Positions 25,630 through 38,209 of a stretch of 64,000 nt of DNA are shown here, piece by piece. Position numbers and translations under genes: made by a program. The number at the start of each line of letters is the position of its first letter. Within the stretch, counting starts at the first letter, position 1. Source of the DNA: Lichtheimia corymbifera B2541 (taxonomy: Eukaryota; Mucoromycota; Mucoromycetes; Mucorales; Lichtheimiaceae); assembly GCA_000697475.1 (NCBI GenBank), contig JNEU01000711.1, forward strand, positions 1 to 64,000, read 5' to 3'. The notes under the pieces are model-generated. The model ran no database searches. It was not told the DNA's origin and saw only the letters and a program-made list of their open reading frames with translations.

Positions 25630-27795
25630 CCTCTCAAAATTTTATTATGAAGCATGTGGTCTTTATATAAATGAAGTTGATCAGCATATCCTACCGAACC
25701 TTCAGACCAAGTTTCATAATGGAGGTGCGCAATCTCGGGGGCGTTCCCATCCATCCATCGTTTCTCCTAGATTAGGACCGTCCGATTCATAAAAACATCA
25801 TAATGAAATGTGCACTTTTTAAATGAATGAAGTTGATCAGCATGACTCAGCGAACCTTCTTGCCAAGTTTCAAGTTCAAAGTGGGCAATACCAAGGAAAT
25901 GCATATTGTGTGGCATTTCAATGAATTCCGACAGGTGCGGAATTTCAGTCCACCATAGTAAACCCCACATTACACCCTCCCATTCAAACTTTTAAATGAA
26001 GTGTGGGTTCTTTATGAAGACAACATTGATCAGCATGATTCAGAGCACCTTTTGTGAAAGTTTCAGGTTCGAGAGAGGCAATCTCCAGTTTCTGGGCCAT
26101 CCACAATATATATATTCCCATCCATTCATCGTCCGGCGCCCCCATTTTATTTCTCACAATGAAGCCTGCGGTTTTTATTTGAATGGAGTTGATCAGCATA
26201 TCGAAGCCCACCGTCCTGACCAAGTTTCACGATGGAGGTGGACAATGGCGGGGGTGTGCACTATGCACCCTACTTGCGCTCCATCCGTCCTATATTTGGG
26301 CCGCCCGATTCATTGAAACATCATAATGAAGCATACGGTTTTTAAATGAATGGAGTTGATCAGCATGTCCCAGCGAATCTGCTTACCAAGTTTCAAGTTC
26401 AAAGTGGGCAATCCCAAGGTAATTCATACTAAATGGCATTTCAATAAATCCGGCGCTTTCCAAATTTCCGTCGGTTATAGTAAACCCCACATTATACCCT
26501 CCCATTCAAAATTTTCAGATGAAGCGTGGGTTCTTCATTAAGACAAAGTTGATCAGCATGACCGAGAGTATATTGTATGCAAGTTTGAGGTTCGAGATGG
26601 GCAATCTCAATATCATGCATTAATTACAGTGTGCATGGATTTGTCTGACGATGCCTGACCTATTTAATTCCCAGCTCTTCCACTCCAACTTCTTCCCTCT
26701 TTCTCCCAATCTCAACTGTTGCCCCTTTCAAGTACAACTACCACCTGCGAACGATTGTCCTGCTTTAGCCCATCATGTCCACCCTACGATTGTCTTGATC
26801 CTATTGCCTTTGGCTGAATGGCAAGTCCATGGGTGAACACTGCCTACTCAACACACGCGTCTCTTGACACGACACCTTCTCTTACACAATCCTCTGCCAC
26901 AACCAATCGTAACAGCATTCATTCCAGCAGATACTATTAGCGATGACTCTATTGGCTTAAACAACATCCGCAATCTTGTCACTCTACTACGACACACGCT
27001 CGCTTGCACGCTCCTTTGCCACAACCATCCCGTAACAGCAGCTGCCATTAGCAAGGTCTCCATTGTCTCAAGTTACTTGCGGCCTCTTTACGTGAACAGC
27101 TGATAGTCATTGTATAGAAGCAGCTTTATTTACGTGTGGCAACTTTCTTCAATACATACGACTTTCAATGGGTATGGATATGGATATGGAATGGATATGG
27201 ATTATGGTTTTTTACATGGAATGGAAAGGATTGAGTGTATACGGCACGTGGAAAAGGAAGTGTATCCTTTATCAATTTGATTATTATGCTTGAAGCTGTC
27301 AACCTGAACGATCGGTGCATCCAGTTATCATACTTCAAGCCATTGCATAGCAACTACTATCATCATCCTTTGTGCAACCTGTCAACCATCATCGTCCGAC
27401 TGCATTTAACACGCCATGGGTATAATTCGCCGCCACGCATCAAGTGCCTCCTCGTCCATTCATTCACCTTTGTCCCATATTGATGTATCCCCCTTTGAAG
27501 CAATTCATTGTACCTCTCTATCTATCTCTTGTGAATGATGTTGAATTTATGAGGCTTTATTGTGAATGAGACCTCACCTTCTTCCTGGATTGGATCTTGT
27601 TATGTATGGGTAATTGGTGCACTGTATCACAGAAAGATTATAAAAGTATGGCCACTTGTCAGTGCTATGTTAAGAGAAAAAGGGAAGGGAGAGTCTGATC
27701 ATTCATTGTGTCTTGGAACAAAGGCTCTAACCGGTTGCGTAACTCGCCTATTTTTGTGAGTAGATCTTCCCTTTCCTTGTGGTTTAGATTTTATA
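25630..27795 (+). repeat. Dispersed repeat block, copy B
   Basis: Six monomers begin near 25647, 25800, 25994, 26158, 26324 and 26517. Their spacings of ~153, 194, 164, 166 and 193 bp end in the same 166/192-193 order as copy A. The tail 26600-27795 aligns with 1100-2190: both carry AGCTCTTCCACT, the TGGATA microsatellite (about 27171-27203) and AGGGAGAGTCTG near the end. There are small indels and no shared long open frame. No terminal repeats, transposase or polymerase were seen, so the class is unknown (non-autonomous element or satellite-derived). Confidence 0.8.
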
Positions 27796-27922
27796 ATAGA
27801 ATAGTTCTTTTATTAATATACGGTGGCGTACTTCTATGGTGGTAAAAAGAAGACTCTTGAATATATTGTGTTGTTGAAATACATAGAAGAGATCGTATTA
27901 CTATTTGTAGTTATTGGGATCC

Positions 27923-30112
27923 TTAATACATTGCTGTCTTTTCACGATAATGACTCTGATTAAGTGAAGCAATATCGGTAGTTGCATCTGCTATGCTACC
28001 ACCATTGTTGACAACGACGTCGTCAGGGTGTTCCTTTTCGTCGTCAGAGCCGAAATCCAAATCATCTTCGTGCCATGGAATAGGGTTGCCAGTGAAACGG
28101 CCATACAAATATCGAATCCATTGTGGGACAAACGAACGACTGAAAGCTGCTGTCCACCAGTCTTCGCGAAGGCTATAATCAGGGCGAATGCGACCGAACG
28201 AGATCAAGTCCAAGAATAGAATGATACCATTGATGACAATGTAGCTGAGAATACCACCGATCATACCATCTAGAGGTTGAAATAAAGTCAGCATTACCAA
28301 TAATTAGGAAAGATATGTACTATAGCCACTTACACGCGATATTGTATGAGAAAGACATGACAGCTATGGTAATGAACGCGGGTATAGCATCTATAAAAAA
28401 AGACAGTTCAGTGATGTGCACGACCGCAAGGTACTGATGTATCATACAAACCTCCAGGATAATCCCAGTTGATATGGCGAACCGATGTTGTCATCATGCA
28501 TCCTACAACAACCAATGCTGGACCTGTAGCCCATGGAGGGAAACTAGCAAAGATTGGAGAGAAGAAAATGGAGACAAGGAAACCAAAGGCGATAGTAATG
28601 GCAGTGATACCCGTACGACCTATTAAATGAGATGGATGAGTACAAAGCTGATTTTTAACGCGTTTTGCATAATAAGACTAACCTCCTTCAGCGATACCAG
28701 TGCCTGATTCAACATAAGCGGTACATGGTGAGCTACCAAACACTGCACCGATAATAACAGAAAAGGCATCAGCAATAAAAGCACTGCCAGAGTGCTCGAA
28801 ATCACCAGACTTGTCGGTGAAGCCACCATAGCGAGCCATCGAGTACATTGTACCGGTGGTATCGAGGATGTCAACATAAATAAGAGTAATAAGGGCAACC
28901 CAAATCTCACGTGACGACAAGTCGAAATGGAATCGGGCAAGGACACTAAAGAAAAAAGTGAGTGACATGATAATCTTTTTTGACGTATACACATACTGGT
29001 CAATAGGGTGGATGGTAACCACCTTTCTAAAGTAGTCAAACATCTGGTCGCCAGCCTCGGTGTAAGGAAAGTAGGTGACGGTATTGACGCGAGGCCAAGC
29101 GGTGATGGAGATGAAAATGATACCAATCAAAATGGCACCACGTACACGGTACATTGTTAAGATGACCATAATAACAAGACCGAGGATACCCATCCATGTG
29201 GTAGGATTCTCCATGGTATGTCCTGTGCATACCCCGGCTTCATCTTTGTATTCGGCAGGGCAAGCAGCTATGTAAAAGATAGCACATTAGTGGCTCAATT
29301 CTCCTTGTAGTTATAAACAGCTACCTAAAGCAACGAGCGTTGATGGGTCAGGGCCAATAAGACCAATGCCAGCGGATGATTGGAGACCAATAAAGCACAG
29401 GTACAAGCCAATACCACAGCCCATGGCCACCTTGATGCTCATTGGGATAATGCGGGCCAGCCACTGTCGGATACCAAAAATCGAAAAGATCAAGAAAATG
29501 ATTCCTTCAATGAGCACAGCTGCCACAGCGGTCTCGTATGCAATGCTGCCACTGCCATGGTAACCAACAACGTTGTAGGTGAAGTAAGCATTCAAGCCCA
29601 TACTATAAATGTGCACAGGTGGTAAGCGTATGCAGGTATTTTGGAAGCAGTGATAGGATTATGAATACTAACCCAGGGGCGATACCAAGTGGTAAATTAG
29701 CCATGACACCAATCAAAAAGGATGAAATCATAGAAATAATGGCAGTAGCAATAATCATATCGAGCTTGACTTGGAAGACACAACTCATGTATTCGGCATT
29801 GTTGTCACAAACGGGATCATCGGCTGTTGGTTCGCAGACACAAGGACCACCGCTATCACTGATGATACTAGCGTTGACCGAAATGATGTAGGCCTGCAAA
29901 GAAGTCTATGTCAATACAAGGTGCGATGGCGTTTTGCAAATGGTGTTGTTTACCATGGCGAAAAATGTTGTGAGACCTGCACGAATCTCGGTCAGGAAAC
30001 GGGTGCCTTCTCGTTCACGATAAGCACCCGAGCCTTCTAACTGAAAGAATCGACCGACTCGTGAGCCAGCGACAGCGTTGTTGATTCTTTCAGACAAATT
30101 AGCCCAACCCAT
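27923..30112 (-). CDS. AzgA-like hypoxanthine/guanine permease
   Basis: Plasma-membrane purine:H+ symporter of the NCS2/AzgA family. It starts MGWANLSERINNAVAGSRVG, followed by the AzgA-type REGTRFLTEIRAGLTTFFAM^AYIISVNA segment and a Cys-rich loop (GGPCVCEPTADDPVCDN). Multiple hydrophobic helices follow, including NLPLGIAPGMGLNAYFTY (the signature substrate-binding loop), CGIGLYLCFIGLQ, LIYVDILDTTGTMYSMA, and SSPCTAYVESGTGIAEGGRT near the second substrate site. The C-terminal ~100 residues are cytosolic and acidic (EDDLDFGSDDEKEHP). There are about eight exons. The frame is intact from 30112 to 27923. It should supply purines as base or nitrogen source. Confidence 0.93.
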
Positions 30113-32745
30113 GTAGGTGTTTGTAGTGTGTAGAAAAAGGGAGTGGAAAGAGAAAGGTTACAGATGCCCTTGAAAGATCAGAAATGCAAACAAGAAGAAT
30201 CGAATAAACCCGGTGCAACACTCAATATAAAGAATGGGTGCCACTTGCGGATAGGGAAAAAGGAAAGCTAGGGTACACAAACGAAAGGCAATTCGTCCGG
30301 TTTATCAACGTGACAATAATGCCCATCCTCGGACTCATTCTTGTCGTCGTCTTTGTGTCTCTTGAATCTTTCACACACAATCAAAAACCATGCATGCACG
30401 ATGCCAAAAATTCACTCTCATTTCTTTTGTGGTCCCGATTCGCTGAACGATCATAGAACACCATGGCGTTGTATTTCTTTTTCACCAGGTACGCTTGTAG
30501 ATAAGATGGCAAGTAAGGCCTTGCTTGGCTTTGGTCAGTATAACGGTGGTGGATTGTGCACTGATCGGAGGGACCACCAGGCGAGTGGTAATATCTCCGA
30601 TGGCCAACGAGAAAAGCTTAAATGGGTTATGTGCTGGCAAGCACTTGTATATTTTGGGTGAAATGCATATCCTTAACCAATGTCAGACAAGTGTAGCCTC
30701 CCAGGAAAATATGCTTTTTTGGGTTCGGATCTGTGGGTGGTACATACAACATTCTATAGATACCTATTTCACTTGTATAGCCTTCGGTATATCTTTTTAC
30801 ATTCGACTTGAGAAGCATATTTATGATTTGAGTTATGTGGCCCATCTCGATGGCGAAGATGGTGGGGCACAGTTTTGAAACATCAAGATAAGATCCACAT
30901 TGGTGGTTTCAGTGCGTTGCAGCATCCTGCATTAGCACATCCATTAGCATGGGATCAATGTTTGATTTCGGATGAGACACAAAACATCTATAGGGAGCAA
31001 ATAAACATGAGGATAGCTATAGGGAAGCATCGTGCCTATTGCATACCCATTGCAAATGCCTTTTTTGGGTCAACATTGACTATTGAGTGTATGACAATCG
31101 GCAAAACACGAGGTGTTTTTGTTGTTGCCATTTGCTCAATGCGATCTAGATCCATGCTAGGCAACGCATCTTTGCAACATCAATTATTTTGGCGGGGACA
31201 ACCTCCGGTTAGGTACCACATTGATAGCGATAACCAAATACAAATGTTAACAATGACCTGTATTCAAGAACACAGCGCCGCTTTTTCCGACCAATGAAGA
31301 TATCGATGCTTTGAATCAAGAAGGTTGTGGGGCGGTAGTCAAAACACCGCTCTGTCCTTTGTCTCACAAATAACTCACTTTAACAGGTACATTGACCACC
31401 ACTACCACGTAATTTGAGACATCGGGATGTACTTATTCTTGGGCCGTCTTGTTCTTAACCCCTTTCGAGTGTCATCTACTTTTATCACGTTGCCCATAAC
31501 AAGGTATCAAATATGCATGTCATTTGCTCATTTATATAAGGATAGCGTTGGTCACTCTTCTTTCAGCTATGTTGTACACATGCCTCAAAGTTAGCATACC
31601 GCAATGCACGGATCAGCCCGATAAGCACGACCCTTCTTTATTTTGCCACATGGCCATGCGTACTTGAACCAAGGCACTCTTGCATTGCATCGTATCATAC
31701 CGTGCAAGATTGCATCATGCTGCATCATGTATGAGCATGTATTCATAATCTCGATATAAAAGGTGAAAAAAGTCATCCGAGCGTATATTTTGTTGTGTTG
31801 CATAGCACAGGGAACACATAACACGGCAATGCAATTGTATAACGATTGCATGTAAAGTCACACCACAGCTTTTTTCTTGTGGTCAAAAATTGTATGCATA
31901 CGTCCACATCCAGAAACAAGATGGATGAGTGTCTGAAAACGAAAAGCATGGCCAAAGCGTGGTGGCGAACCCAGATTTTGAATTGGGGCCCAAGTACTGC
32001 TTGCTTTAATATCTTTTTCTTCTGATCCCGACCCCCACCGGCTTTCATTTTGGCCACAACTGCATCAGTCGTTGTCTTTGTGGGGCAACAATAGGCCAAC
32101 ATGCCATCTTTATCCAACCCCCAGTAGTTGCATTGGGCGAAGGCTCGCTTTTTTTCTGTTTCTTTGTTGCCAACGCTGCCTGACGACAGCTCCACGATCT
32201 TTTTAGCTCATGTATGAAGCAGTCAGGTTTACCAGTATGATGGGTTTTTGTAAGCGTGGAGGTCAAGCTACATATGCACTATGATTGACCAGTGCCAGTG
32301 AAGCTGAAATGCCGGTGTACTCAAGTTGTTTGGGATAGTGCAGTATGCAAAAACCATTAGGAGGGTGGTTTAAGCGTAGGTTGGATCAATGGTAGATAGC
32401 GCTGTAGCATACCAACGATGATTGTCCATTAAAACTTTACCCGTCACATGGCAACAACAACGAGGTTTCCAGAGTTTATGAGTTAAAGGGTATGAAATTC
32501 TTGTTTTCCAATTTTCTTATCTTGTTGCATGTATTACTCCACAGCTTGTCAACAAAGAAATGGGCAATGTGCATGAATGTTTTGGTCTGCGTGATATACC
32601 AGGGAGGGACCTGGTGTGTCACTGACTACTGTGTGGGGGAAATAGATCTCCGCATTAAACAAGGTTTAGATCGATTCAAGTTGTTCGGGATGTTTATCTT
32701 TTTTCTTTCGCTTCTCCTCCCTACTTCTTTTCTGCAACCATATCC
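30113..32745. other. Long intergenic region without a supported gene
   Basis: 2.6 kb between divergent genes (AzgA and D-amino-acid oxidase). The longest frames, 30875-31297 (+, 140 codons) and 31773-32195 (-, 140 codons), lack recognisable domains. The latter has a basic, Cys-containing N-terminal half (CNYWGLDKDGMLAYCCPTKT) that could be transposon debris. Pyrimidine-rich leader lies at 32690-32745, just before ATG 32746. No tRNA was recognised. Confidence 0.5.
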
Positions 32746-34231
32746 ATGTCCAAAGTTGTTATTCTCGGTAATATTGTTCATCCTTCGTGCATGCAATAGA
32801 CATGGGCTCATTGCTCCCCTTTCAACAGGCGCTGGTGTGAGCGGCCTGACATCGGCTATCGCCTTGTTGCAAGCTGGCTATAAGGATGTCACCGTTATTG
32901 GTCAATACATCCCTGGTGATATGACTACAGAATATACCTCACCATGGGCCGGTGCCTCTGTTCTTAGCTTTGCCTCGGCTATGGATAAGCGTCTTATCGG
33001 TAAAATTCAATGGTTGATTATGCAACAGCAACGTTTTATTCACCACATGTCGTGTGATACTACTAGAAATTGATACTGATACACACAAGGTGTTCAAGTA
33101 CCTTGCTAACAATGTTCCCGAATCGAGTGTCCAACATTGCCCAGGAATCCAATTTTACGACACTGAAGATGAGCCTAATGAAGATAACACCTGGGTTCGC
33201 CAGCTTTATTCCAACGTATGATATGTGACGAAATTGGATCGTGATAGCAAATGCTAATTAATGTATTGTTACGAATCCAGTTTGAAGTCATCCCCAAGTC
33301 CAATCTCCCTGCTGGTGCCAAGTCGGGCTATACCTTTAATTCATGCAAGTAGAATTTGCCTTAAAGGATGCGTATTGATATGTATTCTCACGCTTCTATG
33401 TTTGTGCACCATAGATACGTTGAGCGTTCCCAAGTACCTCAAGTGGCTCGTGGGACGAATCACATCTCTCGGTGGTCGCGTATTACGTGATCATCGCGTG
33501 GGAAGTCTCCAAGAAGTGGTGGATCGCTATCAATGCGATATTGTGATTAACTGCACTGGTCTTGGTGCAGGCCAACTGAATGATGTTCGTGACAGCAACA
33601 TGCACACCATCCGTGGTCAAACTGTGCTTGTGGATGCACCTCATATCAAGAAGCAATATTATCGTGATGGTAAGGATGATACAATGGTGGATCAATGAAT
33701 GGGCGGATCAGCTGATATATTATATATAGCTGGTGATGTGATGGCATACATTATCCCTCGCGGTGATGGTACTGTCATTTGTGGTGGTACATACGACAAG
33801 ACCAACAAGGATCTTAATCCTGATCCAGCCATCGCCAAGGGCATCTTGGAACGATGCTATGACTTGTGTCCTGAGGTTGCATACAACAAGGGCGTCGAAG
33901 GCTACAAGATTATTTCCCACAATGTCGGCTTTAGACCTGGTCGTCATGGTGGCATTCGTCTCGAAAGAGAAACTCGAGGTATGTTATCATGCATTGTTAA
34001 GCGTAGCATTCTAACTCCATGCTGCATATAATAGTGGATGCTGTTCGTGGTAAAAAGTATACCGTGGTGCACAATTATGGCCATTCTTCTCATGGTAAGC
34101 AAATCATACTATAGCATGCATCAATGATTGGATTGATTTATTGTTTACAAATAGGCTATCAATCGAGCTGGGGCTCTGCTGAGCGTGTGGTAAAACTCGT
34201 AAAGATGGATACATTGATGGCCAAACTATAA
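32746..34231 (+). CDS. Peroxisomal D-amino-acid / D-aspartate oxidase
   Basis: FAD flavoenzyme oxidising D-amino acids to keto acids, ammonia and H2O2. Eight exons close in phase to 348 residues: 32746-32767, 32829-32999, 33067-33215, 33281-33344, 33415-33669, 33730-33978, 34035-34094 and 34155-34231. The start MSKVVILG^AGVSGLTSAI is the Rossmann GxGxxG dinucleotide fold. WAGASVLSFA, NCTGLGA, GFRPGRHGGIRLE and HNYGHSSHGYQSSWGSA are the family's FAD and active-site motifs. The protein ends in AKL, a canonical PTS1 signal. Intron 33345-33414 starts with GC (GCAAGT), a GC-AG intron; it is needed to avoid an in-frame stop. It could act on D-Asp or neutral D-amino acids; the sequence alone does not decide. 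Confidence 0.93.
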
Positions 34232-34334
34232 ATAGGAAGGATATAATAAAAGCCATTAATTACGTTGTATACAAGCACATTTGTATTTTGTGTCTATGTT
34301 GTAACTTTATAATATGATGATGGATGTAAAAAGA

Positions 34335-37014
34335 CTACACGGGTGGTGACAAATGCTCGTCGTTGTTAAGTGGGGGAGGTGCCAGCCATGTTTCCTCAGC
34401 TGAACGGAAAGGAGTATTAAGGGGTGATCGATTAGGGCTTCCCAAAGGTGTACGTGTAGGGCTGTGGTTCATGCCTTCGACTGTCGATCCAATCCGTGTC
34501 ACCGCTGCACAAACACTGCCGTTACGTGTGAGATTGCGTGCCACCATGACTGATGAACGACGACGTCGCATAAGTTCTTCTTCTTCTTCAGGTGTTCGCA
34601 GATGGCTTTCACGAGCAAGCGCCTTTTCAAAGAGCAAATCGGGTACTGTGCATGTGCCAAGAGCACGCCGTGCGTGTGTGTTAAGGTACCCAAGACCAAG
34701 TTGATATGATGAATTCATCCAGCCAAAGCCTTCTCGAGGAACGTATTTGAAATCCACACCAACATTGCCATATTCAACCTCAACCTTGTGTGATAAACCG
34801 ACCACATCAAACTTTTCTGGTACAACTCCATTAAAGTCGACAAAACTCTTGGTGATGCTAATAGAAATGTGTGTTAGAGCCTCATGCATCAAATAAATAT
34901 GTAATGTCAAAAGCAAACTTACGTGTAAAGCCAACGATAGGCCAATCTCCGTGCGATATCCTTCATACCATAACGTTCAAATCCTTCCCAAGCCATGATC
35001 TGATGAGGTGCCCAGCCAAAGGGGAAATCCCACTGACGATTGGGTCGATCGATGGAAATGTTGCCACGTGATTCCTCTGTACCTGACACCAATCCACCCA
35101 ATACTTCAAACTTGGACAATGAATGCTTAGCCATAGCCTTCGCTTGATGTTGACTAGCACAACCAGCCCACATGGCCCAGAACGTAGTGACCGTTTCATA
35201 GCTTTCTTGCTTCTCAGTCACCGTATTATAATCAAAGTACAGGCTCTTTTCCTCGTTCCACAGGTATCGATCAATCCGTTCACGACGTTCCTCGGCACGT
35301 TTTTTCCATACGCTAGCACTTTGCTTTTCACCATCGAAATCGGTCAAGTCGCCATCCAATACGTGCTCGATAATATAAGCGAGATCAACCTCATACTTGT
35401 ATAGCAACGCATTCAAATCAATCGTCGCGAGGTTGGCACATACACGATCAAATCGGTAGGTGGTGTCGTGTCCAGATTCACGTACAGCGCGATCGTGTAA
35501 GAAATACTCGTCAAGTTCAGGCTCCTTGATCTTTCCATCGTTATACAACTGGTCAAACTCGGAGATGGATACGCCATGCTTTTTGGCATAGGGTGCAATG
35601 ATATGATCAAAATGGGATGCTTCGGTTTCAGGAGGGATGCCTACACCATCAGGACGATATCTTGACAACATGGTCTTTTTGTCGAGGCGTGGTTCACACA
35701 TCCACACGGTATGATACTCTTTGATGGCTGATTTGAGCACCGTGCGTAGCCAATCCTTGTTCTTTTGCTCATTGCTCTGTGGCATGCGTTCATACACTTT
35801 GTGTGCCATATCCGTGAGGAAGGGTGGTTGTGATCGAGTGAGATAATAAGAGCGATTGGCGTTCAATATTTTTCCATAATGCTTGATCTCATATGCAAAA
35901 TTCTCGACCATGCCTTGTGCAAGCTCACGTCGACCATCCGCTAGCAAACCCAATGCCACGAAATAGGAATCCCAACCGTACATTTCATTGAAACGGCCAC
36001 CAGGAACAGCAAATGGAACACCATGCAGCGTCTTTTTGCCGAAAGGATCGATATGTGATTTCATGGCCAATGTCAATAGACCTGGTCGATCATTGATGCT
36101 TTTGACATATTCAGGAGTGATGTCTTTGGGCAAATAAACGACTTCCAGGTTCAGGTGAGAGCGTTGTCGTGCCACCTCTTGGTAATACTCGTACACCTCA
36201 GTCTCAGAATATGGAATATAGATGCGTGGATTGTGGTTGGCGGATCGATTCTTGGGATCTGCACAAATCACCTCGATGGTATCGGCATCAATACGACGTG
36301 TAAGCCCATCCCAGAAATGATGTCTATTATTCATGTATATAAGTAACAGTATATGATTATATATATACTTGATCCAACATTTACCTAATCATGCGTGAGA
36401 GACGATCCACTGGGTTCTCATTGAGACGAGCTTCGTCAAGAACAATGTGCTTCCTTCCATAATCATTCGCCAATGCAAGTTCTTGCAAGAGATTGGAGAG
36501 CATATACGTGCCACGAATATCAATCTTGCGATAGCCACCAGAATCTGCAGTGCCAAGTTGCAATGTCTTTGGACCAAGGTCGTTGATAGTAATTTGAAAG
36601 TCGCCGTCAGTGTCTTCTTGTTCCAAGATCAACCGTTGTGTCTCTTCCACGTCAATAAGGAACTTGGTTGCTTTGTTCTTATCATCTATATCACATGAGA
36701 ATATCATAAAAGGAAAGAGACAATGAATGAGCTTGCTCGTCATTTGACGTCATGATTCTAACACATACCGTGCGAAGCTCGACGATAGGGTGGCAACTCC
36801 ATTCCACGAGGTGGCAATTGTAAACGCCCTTTCTGTTGTAACGATCACGCAATTAGCTTCATTCGATTTGACCAATGTGGGGAATGAGAGAGAGCCTTAC
36901 AGTATATGTCCTTGTACGTTGTCTTGCATTTAAGCCAGTGGTATAATAAGTGGAAGCGGGGGCATGCACATCCGGATCATCTGAATTGATGCTGGGGATA
37001 CGTTGTTCAGCCAT
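34335..37014 (-). CDS. NTH1: Neutral trehalase (GH37), cytosolic, Ca2+/PKA regulated
   Basis: Hydrolyses stored trehalose to glucose on germination or stress recovery. It starts [20 protein letters not shown] at 37014; the longer frame from 37101 adds a hydrophobic run from UTR. Exon 2 carries RRAS (PPYRRASH^DDKNKA), a PKA consensus as in fungal Nth1. The next exon has the Ca-binding loop [15 protein letters not shown]. The catalytic domain (about 36335-34922) has both GH37 signatures, [15 protein letters not shown] and [12 protein letters not shown]. The last exon holds [20 protein letters not shown], then a Ser/Pro/Arg-rich tail of ~90 residues that is not part of the core family and may be regulatory. 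There is no signal peptide, so it is the neutral rather than the acid enzyme. Confidence 0.95.
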
Positions 37015-38209
37015 AATGAAGCAAAGAGAGAAAGATTGGAGGGAAAGAAAACAAGAGATAATCAAGTGGATGGGTAGAAAAAAAGAAAAAAGCGAAACCA
37101 AACTTGCCAGCCAATGTTTCAGGCTTTTATTACTTTTGCATAAATTCCTTGTGTTTGTAGTGTGTGCAACTCATGATGCATCACCTTTCTCCTCCGATGA
37201 ATGGATCCTTGTACATATCTAGTCATCATTTCCCCCCAATCTCATTGACCTTTGAGTCTATGTAAGCGTGATCAACATTGCATTATACCCACATTATACT
37301 ATTTTTATGCAGGTCTGTGCTTGTTTAGACACCGACCTCTTTCTTTTTGCTGCAAGGGATTCGTTTGTTGTTGCTGAGATCATGCATTTCTATGGGCCAA
37401 GTTGCTAACTCATTGGCTGAGCGTTAACTTTTTACCACTTTGCTATGCCTTTGACGCAAATGACGTATTATATCAAAGCTGATCTTTTCAAGCAAACCAG
37501 TAGTGCTACCTGTGTAACCTACTAATGGAATCTGACTACTACTGCCAGTCAATGGTTAACCCCCCAACCAACCCCATTTCCCATGATCAAGCATATGTGC
37601 TATCTTGCGTCATGAACAATCAAATACCAAGAATAAGTTGCTGCGATATTTCCAATTGTGTCTTTTTTGTATCCGCGGAATCCACCCCTTGTTCTGTCAC
37701 CTGTGGTGGCTGTAACTGATCTCTCAAGTTGAGGATAGTTAATGTCTTTCAACCAACAACTGTAATCTCTTGATCGATTCTAGATACAATGATGCATCGT
37801 TGATGGAAATGCAGCCCCTAGTGCATTATTGCGTTTACACGCAACGTATTATGTGAAACTGTTCCATGATGACAAAGACATGGATCGGCGGCATCATACC
37901 TACTGATCAAGGCAAGATCATCGTCGGTCAACCATTGTCAAGGGTAGTCTGCTGAGCATTGGACAACGTCAGTTCCTGTGTTGTCATGGGGATACGTATG
38001 ATGTGTCATGGTGATGGTGGGGCAAAGATTTCCTGATATGCCGAGTACTTGGTAACCAATGCCACCATATTATGTATATTCAGAGTAGATGACGTGTCTT
38101 TTATTTGCTTACTTTATACAAACTATACTACACTAAAGGAATGGAGAGTCGACAACATATGCTGGGTGCTGGAATGTGTGAAACGTAACAATGATCATGC
38201 TCTCCAAAT
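37015..38209. other. Intergenic, divergent promoters
   Basis: 1.2 kb shared upstream region of trehalase (-) and the FHA/G-patch gene (+). It is AT-rich with no long open frame beyond 64 codons (37525-37719). I see no convincing stress elements (AGGGG clusters), RNA genes or repeats. Confidence 0.45.

Noticed and set aside
26041..26090. TTCAGGTTCGAGA strings resembling tRNA box B
   Set aside because: They recur in every monomer of the dispersed repeat and have no box A at tRNA spacing; a distant tRNA-derived (SINE) origin cannot be excluded but is not supported.
30875..31297. 140-codon plus-strand frame
   Set aside because: No domain, no promoter or splice support, composition like surrounding intergenic DNA.
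31773..32195. 140-codon minus-strand frame with Cys-rich start
   Set aside because: Possible transposon debris but no recognisable motif; not enough to call a gene.
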